64,000 bases of DNA from Nocardioides pantholopis (GTDB taxonomy: Bacteria; Actinomycetota; Actinomycetes; Propionibacteriales; Nocardioidaceae), in the NCBI RefSeq assembly GCF_003710085.1, contig NZ_CP033324.1, forward strand, positions 62,001 to 126,000, given 5' to 3'. Below are positions 41,677 through 49,877 of this stretch, piece by piece. Each line of letters opens with the position of its first letter. Position 1 is the first letter of the stretch. The notes under the pieces are model-generated. The model did not search any database and had not been told where the DNA came from. It was given only the letters and a program-made list of their open reading frames with translations. Both the position numbers and the translations under genes were made by a program.

Positions 41677-41683
41677 CAGATCG
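41631..41683 (+). repeat. Left attachment-site repeat (attL core, 53 bp)
   Basis: It starts in the 5' side of the anticodon stem of tRNA-Arg and ends 7 nt after the gene. It is identical to 49878-49930; the flanking bases differ on both sides (T versus C before, G versus A after). Confidence 0.95.
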
Positions 41684-41716
41684 GATCCACAGCATGACCT
41701 GCGCAACAGGTTGAGA

Positions 41717-41745
41717 GGCCCACTTCCCGGACAGGGAGGTGGGCC
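41717..41745 (+). terminator. Hairpin after tRNA-Arg, inside the island
   Basis: GGCCCACTTCCC pairs with GGGAGGTGGGCC around a 5-nt loop with one wobble, followed by TTCTC. It terminates the rebuilt tRNA transcript and came in with the element. Confidence 0.75.
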
Positions 41746-41923
41746 TTCTCCGTCTCAGAAACCGGCTCAAGAACTCTTCGCAGACCGCGCGTCGCGCCGG
41801 GACGGCTCAGGGCGCGTCCCCCGCAGCGTCCCCCCGCGTCCCCCCGGCTTCGTAATCGCCGGGTGCCGGTCTCCGCACCTGGGTGGCACAAGGAGACCAG
41901 CACCCACCCCAGCCCCCAGCCCC

Positions 41924-42129
41924 CTGTCCACGACCGCAGCCGACACGCTGCTGCTCACCCTCGACGAGGGCGCCCGCCAGCTGTGCTGCGCCCGGCGCAG
42001 CGTCGAGCGCCACGTCGCCCGCCGCCGGCTGCGCGTCGTCCACCTCGGGCGCTCCGTGCGCGTGGAGCGCCGCGAGCTCGAGCGGTTCATCGTCCAGATG
42101 CGAGACCAGCACGCAAAGGTCCACGATGA
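41924..42129 (+). pseudogene. Excisionase-like HTH remnant
   Basis: The frame encodes LLLTLDEGARQLCCARRSVERHVARRRLRVVHLGRSVRVERRELERFIVQMRDQH, a clear HTH_17 excisionase-type DNA-binding domain. An AAGGAG lies at 41890-41895, but no ATG, GTG or TTG follows it in frame; CTG 41924 is the only near candidate. The frame does not stop at the expected place. A TGA overlapping the integrase ATG (42127-42129) exists in the neighbouring frame, suggesting a 1-nt shift near the end. I call it a decayed xis. Confidence 0.7.
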
Positions 42130-42350
42130 GCAGGCCACGCAAGCCCGCCGAGCAGACCACCTCCACGCTCTACCGCGGCGCCGACGGGCACTGGCACGCG
42201 GGTCACGATGGGCCGCCGCCCCGACGGCAGCACCGAGCGCAAGCACGTGCAGCGCGGGACGAAAGCAGAACCGCGTGACGTGGTCCGCGCCGTCGCGACG
42301 CCGGCACCCACGTCTGGACCCAGGACGACGTCACCCTGGGTCAGGCGGGT
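42126..42350 (+). pseudogene. Truncated, frameshifted tyrosine integrase (N-terminal part)
   Basis: ATG 42126 opens MSRPRKPAEQTTSTLYRGADGHWHA in one frame. The expected continuation VTMGRRPDGSTERKHVQRGTKAE is in the next frame from about 42202, consistent with loss of one base in GCGCGGGTC. Then DAGTHVWTQDDVTLG at 42297-42341 is back in the first frame, after an in-frame TGA at 42276. These segments match the N-terminal arm-binding/core-binding part of phage-type tyrosine integrases. No catalytic domain follows. The enzyme is dead, which would lock the island in place. Confidence 0.75.
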
Positions 42351-42518
42351 TCGCGCCGGGAATGCAAGAGGTGTGTGGGACTTGGAATGTTGGATGGGAT
42401 CTGGGGGCGCTGGGTTGTCGGAGTCCGTGTGCCGCTCGGCAGCTGCACGCGGATCGCGGCGGATCCGGGCGGGCGACAGACCGAGCTGCACGGGGACGCG
42501 AACGGATGCAGGAAACGC

Positions 42519-43685
42519 CTACGGGGTAAGCAGATGTCGGAAACGTTTCGTCATGATCGTTCCTGCCACGTCGTAGTTCACCGAGGGTGTTCGACTCTCG
42601 ACTAGCTGGTGCGTGGTCTTGCCCTTCGCGTCCCACAGCCACATGTCGCCGCTCATCCAGTCGTCCACGACAAGGTGGTGGTCGTCGAGCCATGTCCGTG
42701 CCCCGAGGCGGCATCCACGGAGGTGGGGGGCGGTGAGCATCGACAGGGCGCTTCCGGAGGTTGTGCTGAGAACCGCAACGCCGGTGTCGCGCCGGCCAGC
42801 CCGTCCCCCGCATTGGGCGTACGCCACGTGACGTGCCGCGGCCGGGCCGCCCGCGGTGTACGCAACCGTCGAGGCGGGCATCGGAACTGCTTCCCGCGAG
42901 CCATCGGCGTGGTGGGTGACAACGTGCCCGACACGTCCCCTGCTCGGGGTTTGGATCTCGATCACGGCACCGTTGTCGTTATAGGCGGAGTGGAACATGT
43001 TGAAGGGCACGGGGGTGAGTCGGCCGGTCTCGAGGTCGAGCCTGCAGCCCGTCGGTCCGCATGGTCGGCGGTCGTCATGGCGGTCCTTGAGCAGGAGAGA
43101 GGCCTCGTCGGGTGACCAGGTCACCATGATGGCTTCGCGGGCTGCCAGCTCGAACCGTTTGAAGGTGTTGTCCGCGAGGTCGACAGTGACGAGGGCGGAG
43201 GGATCGGCGAAGGCCACATGCGAGCCATCCGATGAGATCGCCATGGAAAGTTCGCCGTACACCGGCGATGCGAAGCCGTAGCCTGCAAGGTCGAACGTCC
43301 GCCACTGCCCGCGTTGTGTCAGTAGGTAGGGCTGCCCGGGAGGGACCCGCGTCTCGTTGTGGCCGTTCGCCGCCTCGAGGCTCAGTTGCGCCAGCAGCAG
43401 GCCCGTACTGACGGGTGCTTCGTCGAGGCTGGGCGCGCTCTGAGCGTCGTCCAGGTCGACGATAATGCCGTCCGCAATCAGCTTGGAGGACGGTGGAAGA
43501 CTCACGCGGAGTGAGTCGGGTATCGGGCGGAGCGTGGGTGCCGCCGGAGGGGTCGGTTCCTCGCTATGACCGGCTGGCTCGTGGTCCGAGGGACGCGATT
43601 CGTCTAGGCGAGTTCCACCCGTGCAACCCGAGAGTCCGACCAAGACACCGACGAGCGACGCTAAGCCGCGCATCGACTTCGACAC
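42519..43685 (-). CDS. Lipoprotein with beta-propeller-like repeats
   Basis: A 388-residue putative lipoprotein. GTG 43685 ([24 protein letters not shown]) gives a signal peptide with lipobox LSGC, preceded by GGAGGACAAG. An acidic Pro-rich linker follows. Then come repeats of the type [59 protein letters not shown], which look like WD40/TolB propeller blades; the later part includes [25 protein letters not shown]. It would sit on the outer face of the membrane. It has no recognisable enzymatic motif. It appears intact, unlike the mobility genes beside it. Confidence 0.72.
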   Translation of the reverse strand: MSKSMRGLASLVGVLVGLSGCTGGTRLDESRPSDHEPAGHSEEPTPPAAPTLRPIPDSLRVSLPPSSKLIADGIIVDLDDAQSAPSLDEAPVSTGLLLAQLSLEAANGHNETRVPPGQPYLLTQRGQWRTFDLAGYGFASPVYGELSMAISSDGSHVAFADPSALVTVDLADNTFKRFELAAREAIMVTWSPDEASLLLKDRHDDRRPCGPTGCRLDLETGRLTPVPFNMFHSAYNDNGAVIEIQTPSRGRVGHVVTHHADGSREAVPMPASTVAYTAGGPAAARHVAYAQCGGRAGRRDTGVAVLSTTSGSALSMLTAPHLRGCRLGARTWLDDHHLVVDDWMSGDMWLWDAKGKTTHQLVESRTPSVNYDVAGTIMTKRFRHLLTP

Positions 43686-43754
43686 CTTGTCCTCCTCTGC
43701 TTGACGGGCACTTGCCTGGTCAACGCGTCGAGCATCCCGGAGGGTTATGGCCAT

Positions 43755-43982
43755 CCCGCGGACCTGCGCCAACAAGTCGTGGTGGAACTTGGCAGGACGG
43801 CGCACTCGGCGCCAGAGGCGGACAGAGGGACGACGTCGCCTGAGAGCGAGTGATCGGTAACCGTCAGCAACGATGCTCGAGAAGTGCACGAAGAGCACTT
43901 CACCATCGTCGGCAGTGATGCGGCCGTAGCCCTTGTCTTCTTTGAACCAGCGGACCGTGCCACTTCGCTCGACGCCCAGCAA
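43755..43982 (-). pseudogene. Cold-shock-domain remnant
   Basis: The frame running into the lipoprotein gene from upstream encodes [41 protein letters not shown], an excellent cold-shock (CSD) nucleic-acid-binding domain with its RNP1-like KGYGRI and RNP2-like LFVHFS. No ATG lies in frame; only TTG codons at 43982 and 44003 are available. After GYRSL the expected GDVV piece is found in another frame (around 43830), so indels have scrambled the C-terminus. It is probably non-functional. Confidence 0.6.
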
Positions 43983-44141
43983 CTCCGGGCGACGCGCGCC
44001 CAAGTCGTCGCCCGCATCGTGAGGTTAGGCGGCTCGCAGGGGATGCGAGCGGGTCGCGGCAGGTCCGGGGGAGCGGAGCCGCCCTCAAGGCGGCATGACC
44101 GGGCGTTTCGGTGCGGCGCGTCGGTTGTTCCTCCAGGCGGG

Positions 44142-45473
44142 TCAGTCGGCCGCGCGGTTGCGTGCAACGGGGCCGTACTGGTGCGGGACGCCGAGGTGGT
44201 CGCGCAGGGTCGGTCCGTCGTAGTCGTGGTGGTAGAGCCCGCGGTGTTGCAGGATGGGTACGACTTCGTTGACGAAGGTGTCGATGTCGGTCTCGTTGAC
44301 GTCGGGTTGGACCCAGAAGCCGTCGACGGCGTCCGCGTCGAACCACTCCTGGAGGTGGTCGGCGATCGCAGAGGGCGGTCCGACGGGTGTGGGGTGGTAG
44401 TCGATGACGCCGTGGGCGAGGATCTCGCGGATCGTCCATCCCTCCCGTGCCACGCGCAGGGCGTTGGCGGACCGCGGGTCCGCGGGGCTGGCGTGCGCTG
44501 AGTTGAGCTGTGCGGGGGTGAGGGGCTGGTCGAGTTCCCCGGCGGTCAGCGGGAGGCCGAGCATGTGTCCCAGGTAGGGCACGCGACCTGGGAAGAGGTC
44601 TGCGTTCAGGGTGATGCGGCGTTCGAGGGCGTCTTCGACGGTGCTGCCGAGCGCTGGCATGACGCCGGCGAAGTACTTGATCTCGTCGGGGTCCCGGCCC
44701 GCTTGGCGGGCGGCCTCGCGGACGGCGTCGCGCTGGGCGCGGGCGTCGTCGATGGTAAAGGCGGCTCCGATGACTCCGCTGGCGTACCGCCCGGCAATCG
44801 TCAGTCCGTAGGCGCCGCCGCCGGCGGAGAAGATGACGGGCTGGCCCTGTTCGGACGGCGGGATGGGTAGTGGCCCGCGGGAGGCGACGTGGTCGCCCTG
44901 CAGGTTGACGGGCACCAGCTTGTCGGTGTCGACGAACATCCCGGTGGCGGGGTCCTTGACCCAGGCGTCTTCCTGCCAGCTGCCCCAGAGGGCTTGGACG
45001 ACCTGGATGACCTCGTGGGCGCGTCCGTATCGCTCGGGTCGATCGGCGATGCTCTGGCCGAAGTTCGCAGCTGCCGCGGGATCGCTGGTGGTGACGGCGT
45101 TCCAGCCGGCGCGGCCGCGGCTCATGACGTCGAGCGTCTTGAACTGGCGGGCGATGTTGTAGGGCTCGTTGAACGTCGTGGAGCCGGTGGCGACCAGCCC
45201 GATGCGTTCGGTGGCGCGCGCAATCGCGGCGAGGGTGAGCATCGGTTCCAGGGTCGCCTGGGGCACCTCGTGGTCGATGCCGCGGGTCACCGCGAGCGAG
45301 TCGGGGAGGAAGAGGAACGCGAACTTGCCGCGTTCGGCGGCTTGGGCGTAGCGCACCTGGGCGTCGAAGTCGGTGTAGTTCCCCGGATCGACGCCGGGCG
45401 CGCGCCAGGACAGGGCCTGGGAGCCGTAGCCCGTCCCCAGGTGCATCCCGAGGATCATCGTGCGGTCAGTCAT
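44142..45473 (-). CDS. LLM-class flavin-dependent monooxygenase (NtaA/SnaA/DszA-like)
   Basis: A 443-residue two-component monooxygenase using reduced FMN. MILGMHLGTGYGSQALSWRAPGVDP opens the TIM barrel, and FAFLFLPDSLA, NVVTTSDPAAAANFG-type (GWNAVTTSDPAAAANFGQ) and PSEQGQPVIFSAGGGAYGLTIAGRYASGVIGAAF are hallmarks of the NtaA/SnaA/DszA branch that attacks chelators, sulfones or similar xenobiotics. ATG 45473 has AGGAGACAG before it. The gene for its natural partner, a flavin reductase, lies directly upstream but is broken, so FMNH2 must come from elsewhere. The substrate is unknown. Confidence 0.9.
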   Translation of the reverse strand: MTDRTMILGMHLGTGYGSQALSWRAPGVDPGNYTDFDAQVRYAQAAERGKFAFLFLPDSLAVTRGIDHEVPQATLEPMLTLAAIARATERIGLVATGSTTFNEPYNIARQFKTLDVMSRGRAGWNAVTTSDPAAAANFGQSIADRPERYGRAHEVIQVVQALWGSWQEDAWVKDPATGMFVDTDKLVPVNLQGDHVASRGPLPIPPSEQGQPVIFSAGGGAYGLTIAGRYASGVIGAAFTIDDARAQRDAVREAARQAGRDPDEIKYFAGVMPALGSTVEDALERRITLNADLFPGRVPYLGHMLGLPLTAGELDQPLTPAQLNSAHASPADPRSANALRVAREGWTIREILAHGVIDYHPTPVGPPSAIADHLQEWFDADAVDGFWVQPDVNETDIDTFVNEVVPILQHRGLYHHDYDGPTLRDHLGVPHQYGPVARNRAAD

Positions 45474-45486
45474 CAGCTTCTGTCTC

Positions 45487-45983
45487 CTAGGTCGGTGGGC
45501 GCAGGTGCGCGATGCGGTGTGGGGTGCGGTCGTGGATGACCAGCGCTGGTGTAACCGGGTCACGGTGCAGGTCCAGCCCACGGTGCAGTACGACGTCGTG
45601 GTCGCCGGCCTCGACCACCGCGTGCCGGGTGACGGCGAGGGGTCAGACGAGCCGGCCAGGACGAGGCCGCCGTGCCGGTCCTCCGTCTCCTGAGTCACGA
45701 CGCCGTCGAAGCGGACGCCGGCAGGTCGCGACAGCAGGGGACGTAGCCGGCCTGGTTCTCGGCCAGGACACGCTGATGCCCCATTGCTCGACGCCTCGCA
45801 GCAGGGGCCAGGTGGTCGAGGTCCGCGCGAAGGCCACCGACACCAGCGGCAGGTCGAGGGAGACCGAGGTGAAGGAGTTGACGAGCATGCCAACGGCTTC
45901 GTCGGCGTGCGTGGCAGCCACGAGCACCACCCGGCGGGGTAGCCCGCCAGGGCGTTCCGCATCTCGTGTGCGATGGGAGTCAC
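45487..45983 (-). pseudogene. Flavin reductase broken by about four frameshifts
   Basis: Pieces of one flavin-reductase domain protein lie in order across three frames. They are MTPIAHEMRNALAGYPAG, then VVLVAATHADEAVGMLVNSF and SVSLDLPLVSVAFARTSTTW, then LAENQAGYV, then PLLSRPAGVRFDGVVTQE, then HAVVEAGDHDVVLHRG through IAHLRPPT and a stop at 45487. Each junction fits a single lost or gained base, the first at about 45934 where a G is missing from a GGGTGG run. It should supply FMNH2 to the adjacent monooxygenase. Sequencing error is possible but less likely with four events in 500 bp. Confidence 0.85.
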
Positions 45984-46021
45984 CGCGGTCCCTACGCCAC
46001 CTCCAACATCCCGCGCGGTGG

Positions 46022-46738
46022 TCAGAACTCGCGGCCGGCGACGTCGGGCCGGTGGGCGGCCGCCAGGAGGTCGCGGAGTCGGTCGGCGGGCAGCGGCGCC
46101 CCCGGGTCGGCGAGGTAGTCGGTGGCGAAGGTCGCGAGGTCGGCGGCGTAGATGGTGGTGTAGGCGCCGGACTCAGGTTCGAAGCGCCACGACTCGGCCA
46201 GGGTACCGGCGTCGACGGGGTCGAAGCCGAGGCTGTCGACGAGCGCGGATACCGCCGCCTTGGCGCCGTCGTCGTCTGCAGCGACGGCGAGTCCGGAGCG
46301 GTCCGGTGCGCAGTGGGGACGCGCGAGCGACGGGATGTGGTGGGCGACGATGTTGTTGAACGCCTTGGCGATCTCGACTCCGGGGAGGAAGGTCTGCTCG
46401 TACTGGGCGGTGTTGAGCGTGCCGGTGTCCAGGTCTGGGATCCGTCCGTCGCGGGAGGGGTAGTAGTTGCCGGTGGAGAGGACCGTCTTGCCGGCCAGTG
46501 CCTCGGCGGGAATCGCTGTGTAGGCCGCCAGTGGGACCGCGAGGACGACGATGTCACCGAATCCTGCGGCCTCGTGGGTCTCGGCGGCCCGCGCGCGGTC
46601 CCCCAGCTCGCCGATGAGCTCGCGCAGTGACTCGGGCCCGCGTGAGTTCGACACCACCACGTCGTGGCCTGCGGCGACCGCGAGACGGGCGATGGCGGCG
46701 CCGATCGCTCCGCTGCCGATGATTGCGACCTTCGTCAT
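46022..46738 (-). CDS. NADPH:F420 oxidoreductase-like (NADP-binding) protein
   Basis: A 238-residue Rossmann-fold protein that starts MTKVAIIGSGAIGAAIARLAVAAGHDVVVSNSRGPESL, with the GxGxxG loop and the Ser-Asn-Ser-Arg-Gly of NADP-binding F420 reductases. It continues VVLAVPLAAYTAIPAEALAGKTVLSTGNYYPSRDG and AFNNIVAHHIPSLA, like YrpG/NPDP oxidoreductases. It might reduce F420 or act as a stand-alone reductase for the island pathway. It lies 49 bp downstream of the MFS gene, probably in one operon. Confidence 0.82.
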   Translation of the reverse strand: MTKVAIIGSGAIGAAIARLAVAAGHDVVVSNSRGPESLRELIGELGDRARAAETHEAAGFGDIVVLAVPLAAYTAIPAEALAGKTVLSTGNYYPSRDGRIPDLDTGTLNTAQYEQTFLPGVEIAKAFNNIVAHHIPSLARPHCAPDRSGLAVAADDDGAKAAVSALVDSLGFDPVDAGTLAESWRFEPESGAYTTIYAADLATFATDYLADPGAPLPADRLRDLLAAAHRPDVAGREF

Positions 46739-46787
46739 GAGCTTCTCCTTCGTTCTCGTGTGCTGTTCGTCCGGTGTCGCAACGCGT

Positions 46788-48377
46788 TCAGTGCGCGGCG
46801 ACCTGGGGGCGGTCCGGCTGGTCGGCAGGCGCTGCGGCCGGGGCTCGGCGCACCAGGAGGGTGACGACGACCGAGACGCAGGCGATGAGGGCGCCGGCGG
46901 TGAAGGCGGCCTGCGCTGCGTCGACCGACGGGGCGAGGTCGAGGGCCTTGGAGGTGTCTGCGTCGGCGCCGAAGGTGTAGGCCGAGACCAGGATGGCGGT
47001 CCCGGCGGCTCCGCCGAGCTGCTGGATGGCGCTGAAGGCGGCGCTGCCGTGCGGGTACAGATCGCTGGGAAGCGCCGAGAGGGCGGCGGTGGTCATCGGG
47101 CTCCACATCAGCGCCTGGCCGATGATCATCACGACGTAGGCGGTCAGCAGCGTCCACACCGACGTGGTCGCGCTGATCTGGGTAAGGAACCACAGGGATC
47201 CCGCGACAATCAGTGCGCCGGGGATGGCGAGGGGTCGCGGACCGACGTGGTCGTAGATGCGCCCGCCGATGGCTGAGACCACCGAGATCGCCACCCCGCC
47301 CGGGACGAGAAAGAGGCCGACCTGCAGTGAGCTGAGCTCGTTGACGTTCGTCAGCACGAGCGGGAAGACGACCCCGGTACCGAACGCGGTCATCGTGAGG
47401 AGCAGCATCACGAGCAGCGGCACCGTGAAGGAGCGGACGGCGAAGATGCGTACGTCCAACAGCTGTGTGCCGCCGCGCTGCAGCGCGGCCTGACGCCACC
47501 CGAAGGCCGCAATGCCGATCACGCCGAGGACCATCGGCAGGTACGGCGGCACGGGGGTGTGTCCAGACAGCGACTCGCCGATGCTGGCCAGGCCGTAGAC
47601 GAGGGCGCCGAACCCGACCGCGGAGAGAAGCAGGGACAGTGCGTCGAGCCGCACGGGCTCGGGGGTGGTGATGTTGCGCAGCTTTGCGGCGCCGAGGGCC
47701 AGCGCGGCGAGTGCGATCGGGAGCATCCCGATGAACAGCCAGCGCCAGCTCAGCTGGGACAGCACAAGCCCTGAGATCGCCGGACCCATGGCCGGGGCTG
47801 CGGCCGTGACGACGACGACGAAGGCCATGATCTGGCCGCGTCGGCCTTCGGGGACCAGCCGCATCACGGTGGTCATCAGCAGCGGCAAGAACACCGCCGT
47901 GCCTGCGGCCTGGACGAGGCGGCCCGCGAAGAGGACCCCGAACCCGGGAGCGACGGCGGCGAGCGCGGTGCCAGCGGCAAACAGGCCCATCGAGGTGGTG
48001 AAGATCGTGCGCACGTGGAACTTGCGCATCACGAACCCGGTGGCCGGGATGAGGACAGCCAGCGTGAGCAGGTAGCCGGTGGTCAGCCACTGCCCGGTCG
48101 CGGCTGTGATGCGCAGGTCCTCGATCAGGGTGGGCAGCGCCACCCCGAGCAGCATCTCGTTGAGCAGGACCACGAAGGTCGAGGTCATCAACAGCCCGAT
48201 GGCTAGGCCGTCGCCCGGCGCGAGGCGCTCGCTCTTGGCCGACCGCTCGACACCGGCGTCGGTCCGCCCATCGCCGACACCTCGCACGGCCGCCGTCTGG
48301 CCGGCGGAGTCCGGGCCCACCTGGTCAGGTCGCTCGATCCGGTCGGGGTCCTGGGTGAGGTGTGGCTGGTCGGGCAC
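46788..48377 (-). CDS. MFS drug exporter, DHA2 (14-TM, EmrB/QacA) family
   Basis: A 529-residue exporter with about 14 helices after a 60-residue acidic N-terminus. Family features are FVVLLNEMLLGVALPTLIEDLRITAATGQWLTTGYLLTLAVLIPATGFVMRKF in helices 1-2, and the antiporter motif AMGPAISGLVLSQLSWRWLFIGMLPIAL in helix 5. It probably expels a hydrophobic compound in exchange for protons. Start GTG 48377 is preceded by GAGAGA. Two palindromes lie 25-70 nt upstream, and a TetR gene comes next, a classic repressor-exporter pair. Confidence 0.92.
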   Translation of the reverse strand: MPDQPHLTQDPDRIERPDQVGPDSAGQTAAVRGVGDGRTDAGVERSAKSERLAPGDGLAIGLLMTSTFVVLLNEMLLGVALPTLIEDLRITAATGQWLTTGYLLTLAVLIPATGFVMRKFHVRTIFTTSMGLFAAGTALAAVAPGFGVLFAGRLVQAAGTAVFLPLLMTTVMRLVPEGRRGQIMAFVVVVTAAAPAMGPAISGLVLSQLSWRWLFIGMLPIALAALALGAAKLRNITTPEPVRLDALSLLLSAVGFGALVYGLASIGESLSGHTPVPPYLPMVLGVIGIAAFGWRQAALQRGGTQLLDVRIFAVRSFTVPLLVMLLLTMTAFGTGVVFPLVLTNVNELSSLQVGLFLVPGGVAISVVSAIGGRIYDHVGPRPLAIPGALIVAGSLWFLTQISATTSVWTLLTAYVVMIIGQALMWSPMTTAALSALPSDLYPHGSAAFSAIQQLGGAAGTAILVSAYTFGADADTSKALDLAPSVDAAQAAFTAGALIACVSVVVTLLVRRAPAAAPADQPDRPQVAAH

Positions 48378-48401
48378 GGCGCTGCTCTCTCTCGGCTCAC
48401 T

Positions 48402-48447
48402 AAACGGGGGGTCCCCCCGAGTCAGTAAACAGGGGCCGCCCCCGTTT
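48402..48447. promoter_or_regulatory. Two GC-rich palindromic operator candidates before the MFS gene
   Basis: AAACGGGGGGTCCCCCCG (48402-48419) and a second dyad with AAAC and GTTT ends around GGGGCCGCCCCC (48427-48447) lie in tandem 25 bp apart. A third copy precedes tetR. They are probable TetR binding sites. Confidence 0.65.
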
Positions 48448-48485
48448 TCCAAGATGTCGTAGCAGCGGTCGAGGCTGGCGCGAGG

Positions 48486-49061
48486 TCAGCGGAGGTACCC
48501 GTCGCGCACCAGGGTCCGGAGTCGATCCGCAGATCCCTCGTCCGCGAGGGACGACCCGCGCACCCAGCTCGTGGCCAGCGCCGCCAGGAACAGGTCGCGT
48601 CCGCGCACGTCCTTGCGAGCAGTGCCGTTGCGCTGCGCCGCCTCGAGGAAGTGGTTGGTGCCGTCGATGAAGCCGACGCAGGTGAGCGCCAGGGGGTTGT
48701 GCTCCTCGACCAGGGCGCTGCGCAGTGGTCCGGGTAGTCCGTCGAAGGCGCCGAAGAACTCCTCGAGCGCACCCAGCCACGCCTCGAGGGCGGCATCAGG
48801 GTCGTCGAGCTGCTCGATGCGTTCCCGGGCTGCCTCGAAGGTCACGACGCGGCGTTGCAGCACCTCGGCCAGCAACGCCTCCCGGGTGGGGAAGTGCCGG
48901 TACAGGGTCGCTGAGCCGAGCCCTGCGTCCCGCGCGACCGCCTCGAGGGAAGCGTTGACGCCGAGCTCGGTGAAATGACGATCCGCCTGGGAGACGATCT
49001 CGGCGCGGTTGCGCTCGAAGTCTGCTCGAGTGCGACGCGCGCGGCCGTTGGCTGCCGGCAT
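48486..49061 (-). CDS. TetR-family repressor
   Basis: A 191-residue TetR regulator. The N-terminal HTH is RAEIVSQADRHFTELGVNASLEAVARDAGLGSATLYRHFPTREALLAEVL; the C-terminal ligand domain is helical and ends SWVRGSSLADEGSADRLRTLVRDGYLR. It most likely represses the exporter gene downstream and itself, since the same palindrome lies before both. ATG 49061 is the only good start. It is the first gene of the minus-strand resistance/monooxygenase block. Confidence 0.92.
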   Translation of the reverse strand: MPAANGRARRTRADFERNRAEIVSQADRHFTELGVNASLEAVARDAGLGSATLYRHFPTREALLAEVLQRRVVTFEAARERIEQLDDPDAALEAWLGALEEFFGAFDGLPGPLRSALVEEHNPLALTCVGFIDGTNHFLEAAQRNGTARKDVRGRDLFLAALATSWVRGSSLADEGSADRLRTLVRDGYLR

Positions 49062-49134
49062 GGCTACTCTCCTGTTCGTGCAGCGTCAGCCGTTGGCCAC
49101 CGCTCGGCCCCCAAACTCGACGCGACGAGATGCG

Positions 49135-49152
49135 AAACGGGGGAACCCCCCG
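49135..49152. promoter_or_regulatory. Third copy of the palindrome, upstream of tetR
   Basis: AAACGGGGGAACCCCCCG matches 48402-48419 at 16 of 18 positions and lies 74-91 nt before the tetR start, fitting autoregulation. Confidence 0.6.
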
Positions 49153-49206
49153 GAACACACGATAGCGGCTGAACGGAAAATGGCCCCTTCTCCGTCGCTG
49201 CGAACT

Positions 49207-49631
49207 TCACGCAATCGTCGTCTTCCTGCGCAATGACCAAGTGCCGATAGCAGAGCCGAAACGTACGCCCGACCCTCGGCAGAAGAGCGACCAATCAGCC
49301 GTCTCCACTCGCCAACCGGCCGGAACGGTGGACTCCCAGAGCAGGACTCGCAGGTTCACGTGCCCGTCGTGGGTGGCTCGGATACGGAGGTCCCCCTCGA
49401 GAGACTCGAAAACTCGCTCACCTGGCCAGCCACGCCACTGCTCAACGAGATCAGCGACGAAGGCTGCCAACGCGGTGAAGCCGCCGTCCCAGCCTGCACA
49501 CCTGACGGCTGGCGCTCATCTCAGGTCCGGTCACGGTGACCGACAGGTAGTCAGCCGGGAGGAGTCCCTGCGAACTGGGGGTCCGAGAAGGTCAGCGCCT
49601 TACCTGCGTCTCCGATGATCACCGACTCCAT
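49207..49631 (-). pseudogene. DUF6228-like gene with two frameshifts
   Basis: ATG 49631 opens MESVIIGDAGKALTFSDPQFAGTPP, which ends early. The family continuation ADYLSVTVTGPEMSASRQV is in the next frame, and WDGGFTALAAFVADLVEQWRGWPGERVFESLEGDLRIRATHDGHVNLRVLLWESTVPAGWRVET is in a third. An extra G near the first junction and a missing G near the second explain both. The last 35 codons do not look like the family. DUF6228 genes are common in actinobacterial accessory regions, and their function is unknown. Confidence 0.72.
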
Positions 49632-49877
49632 GACCACATCATCGCGGCTGACCGCATATCGTCATGAGCGAATGCGGACGCAGCAAAGCGGACCTGCCAT
49701 CGGCTCAAAGACGGCTCATTAACAGGGGTTGCGACCACTGGCTGTGACCTGGCGTGCCAGCAGGCGCCTAGGACCGCCAGATCGGCGAGGACCCATGCTG
49801 ACCTGCTAGTTTGTGTAAACAATGGTGTCTGTCGTCGGCCGTCGGGTCGGCACCAGCGGCCTCTAATCGTCCGGATC
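49632..49877. other. 246-bp island end without a recognised gene
   Basis: It is AT-richer than the surrounding chromosome, with TTTGTGTAAACAATGG near 49810. It may hold integrase arm-type sites, but I could not define repeats. Confidence 0.4.

Noticed and set aside
42208..42576. Separate 122-residue gene starting MGRRPDGSTERK
   Set aside because: Its first 25 residues are the internal continuation of the integrase N-terminus after a frameshift, and the rest has no recognisable content.
45487..45983. Several small independent genes
   Set aside because: The short frames join into one flavin reductase in the right order, so they are fragments of one broken gene.
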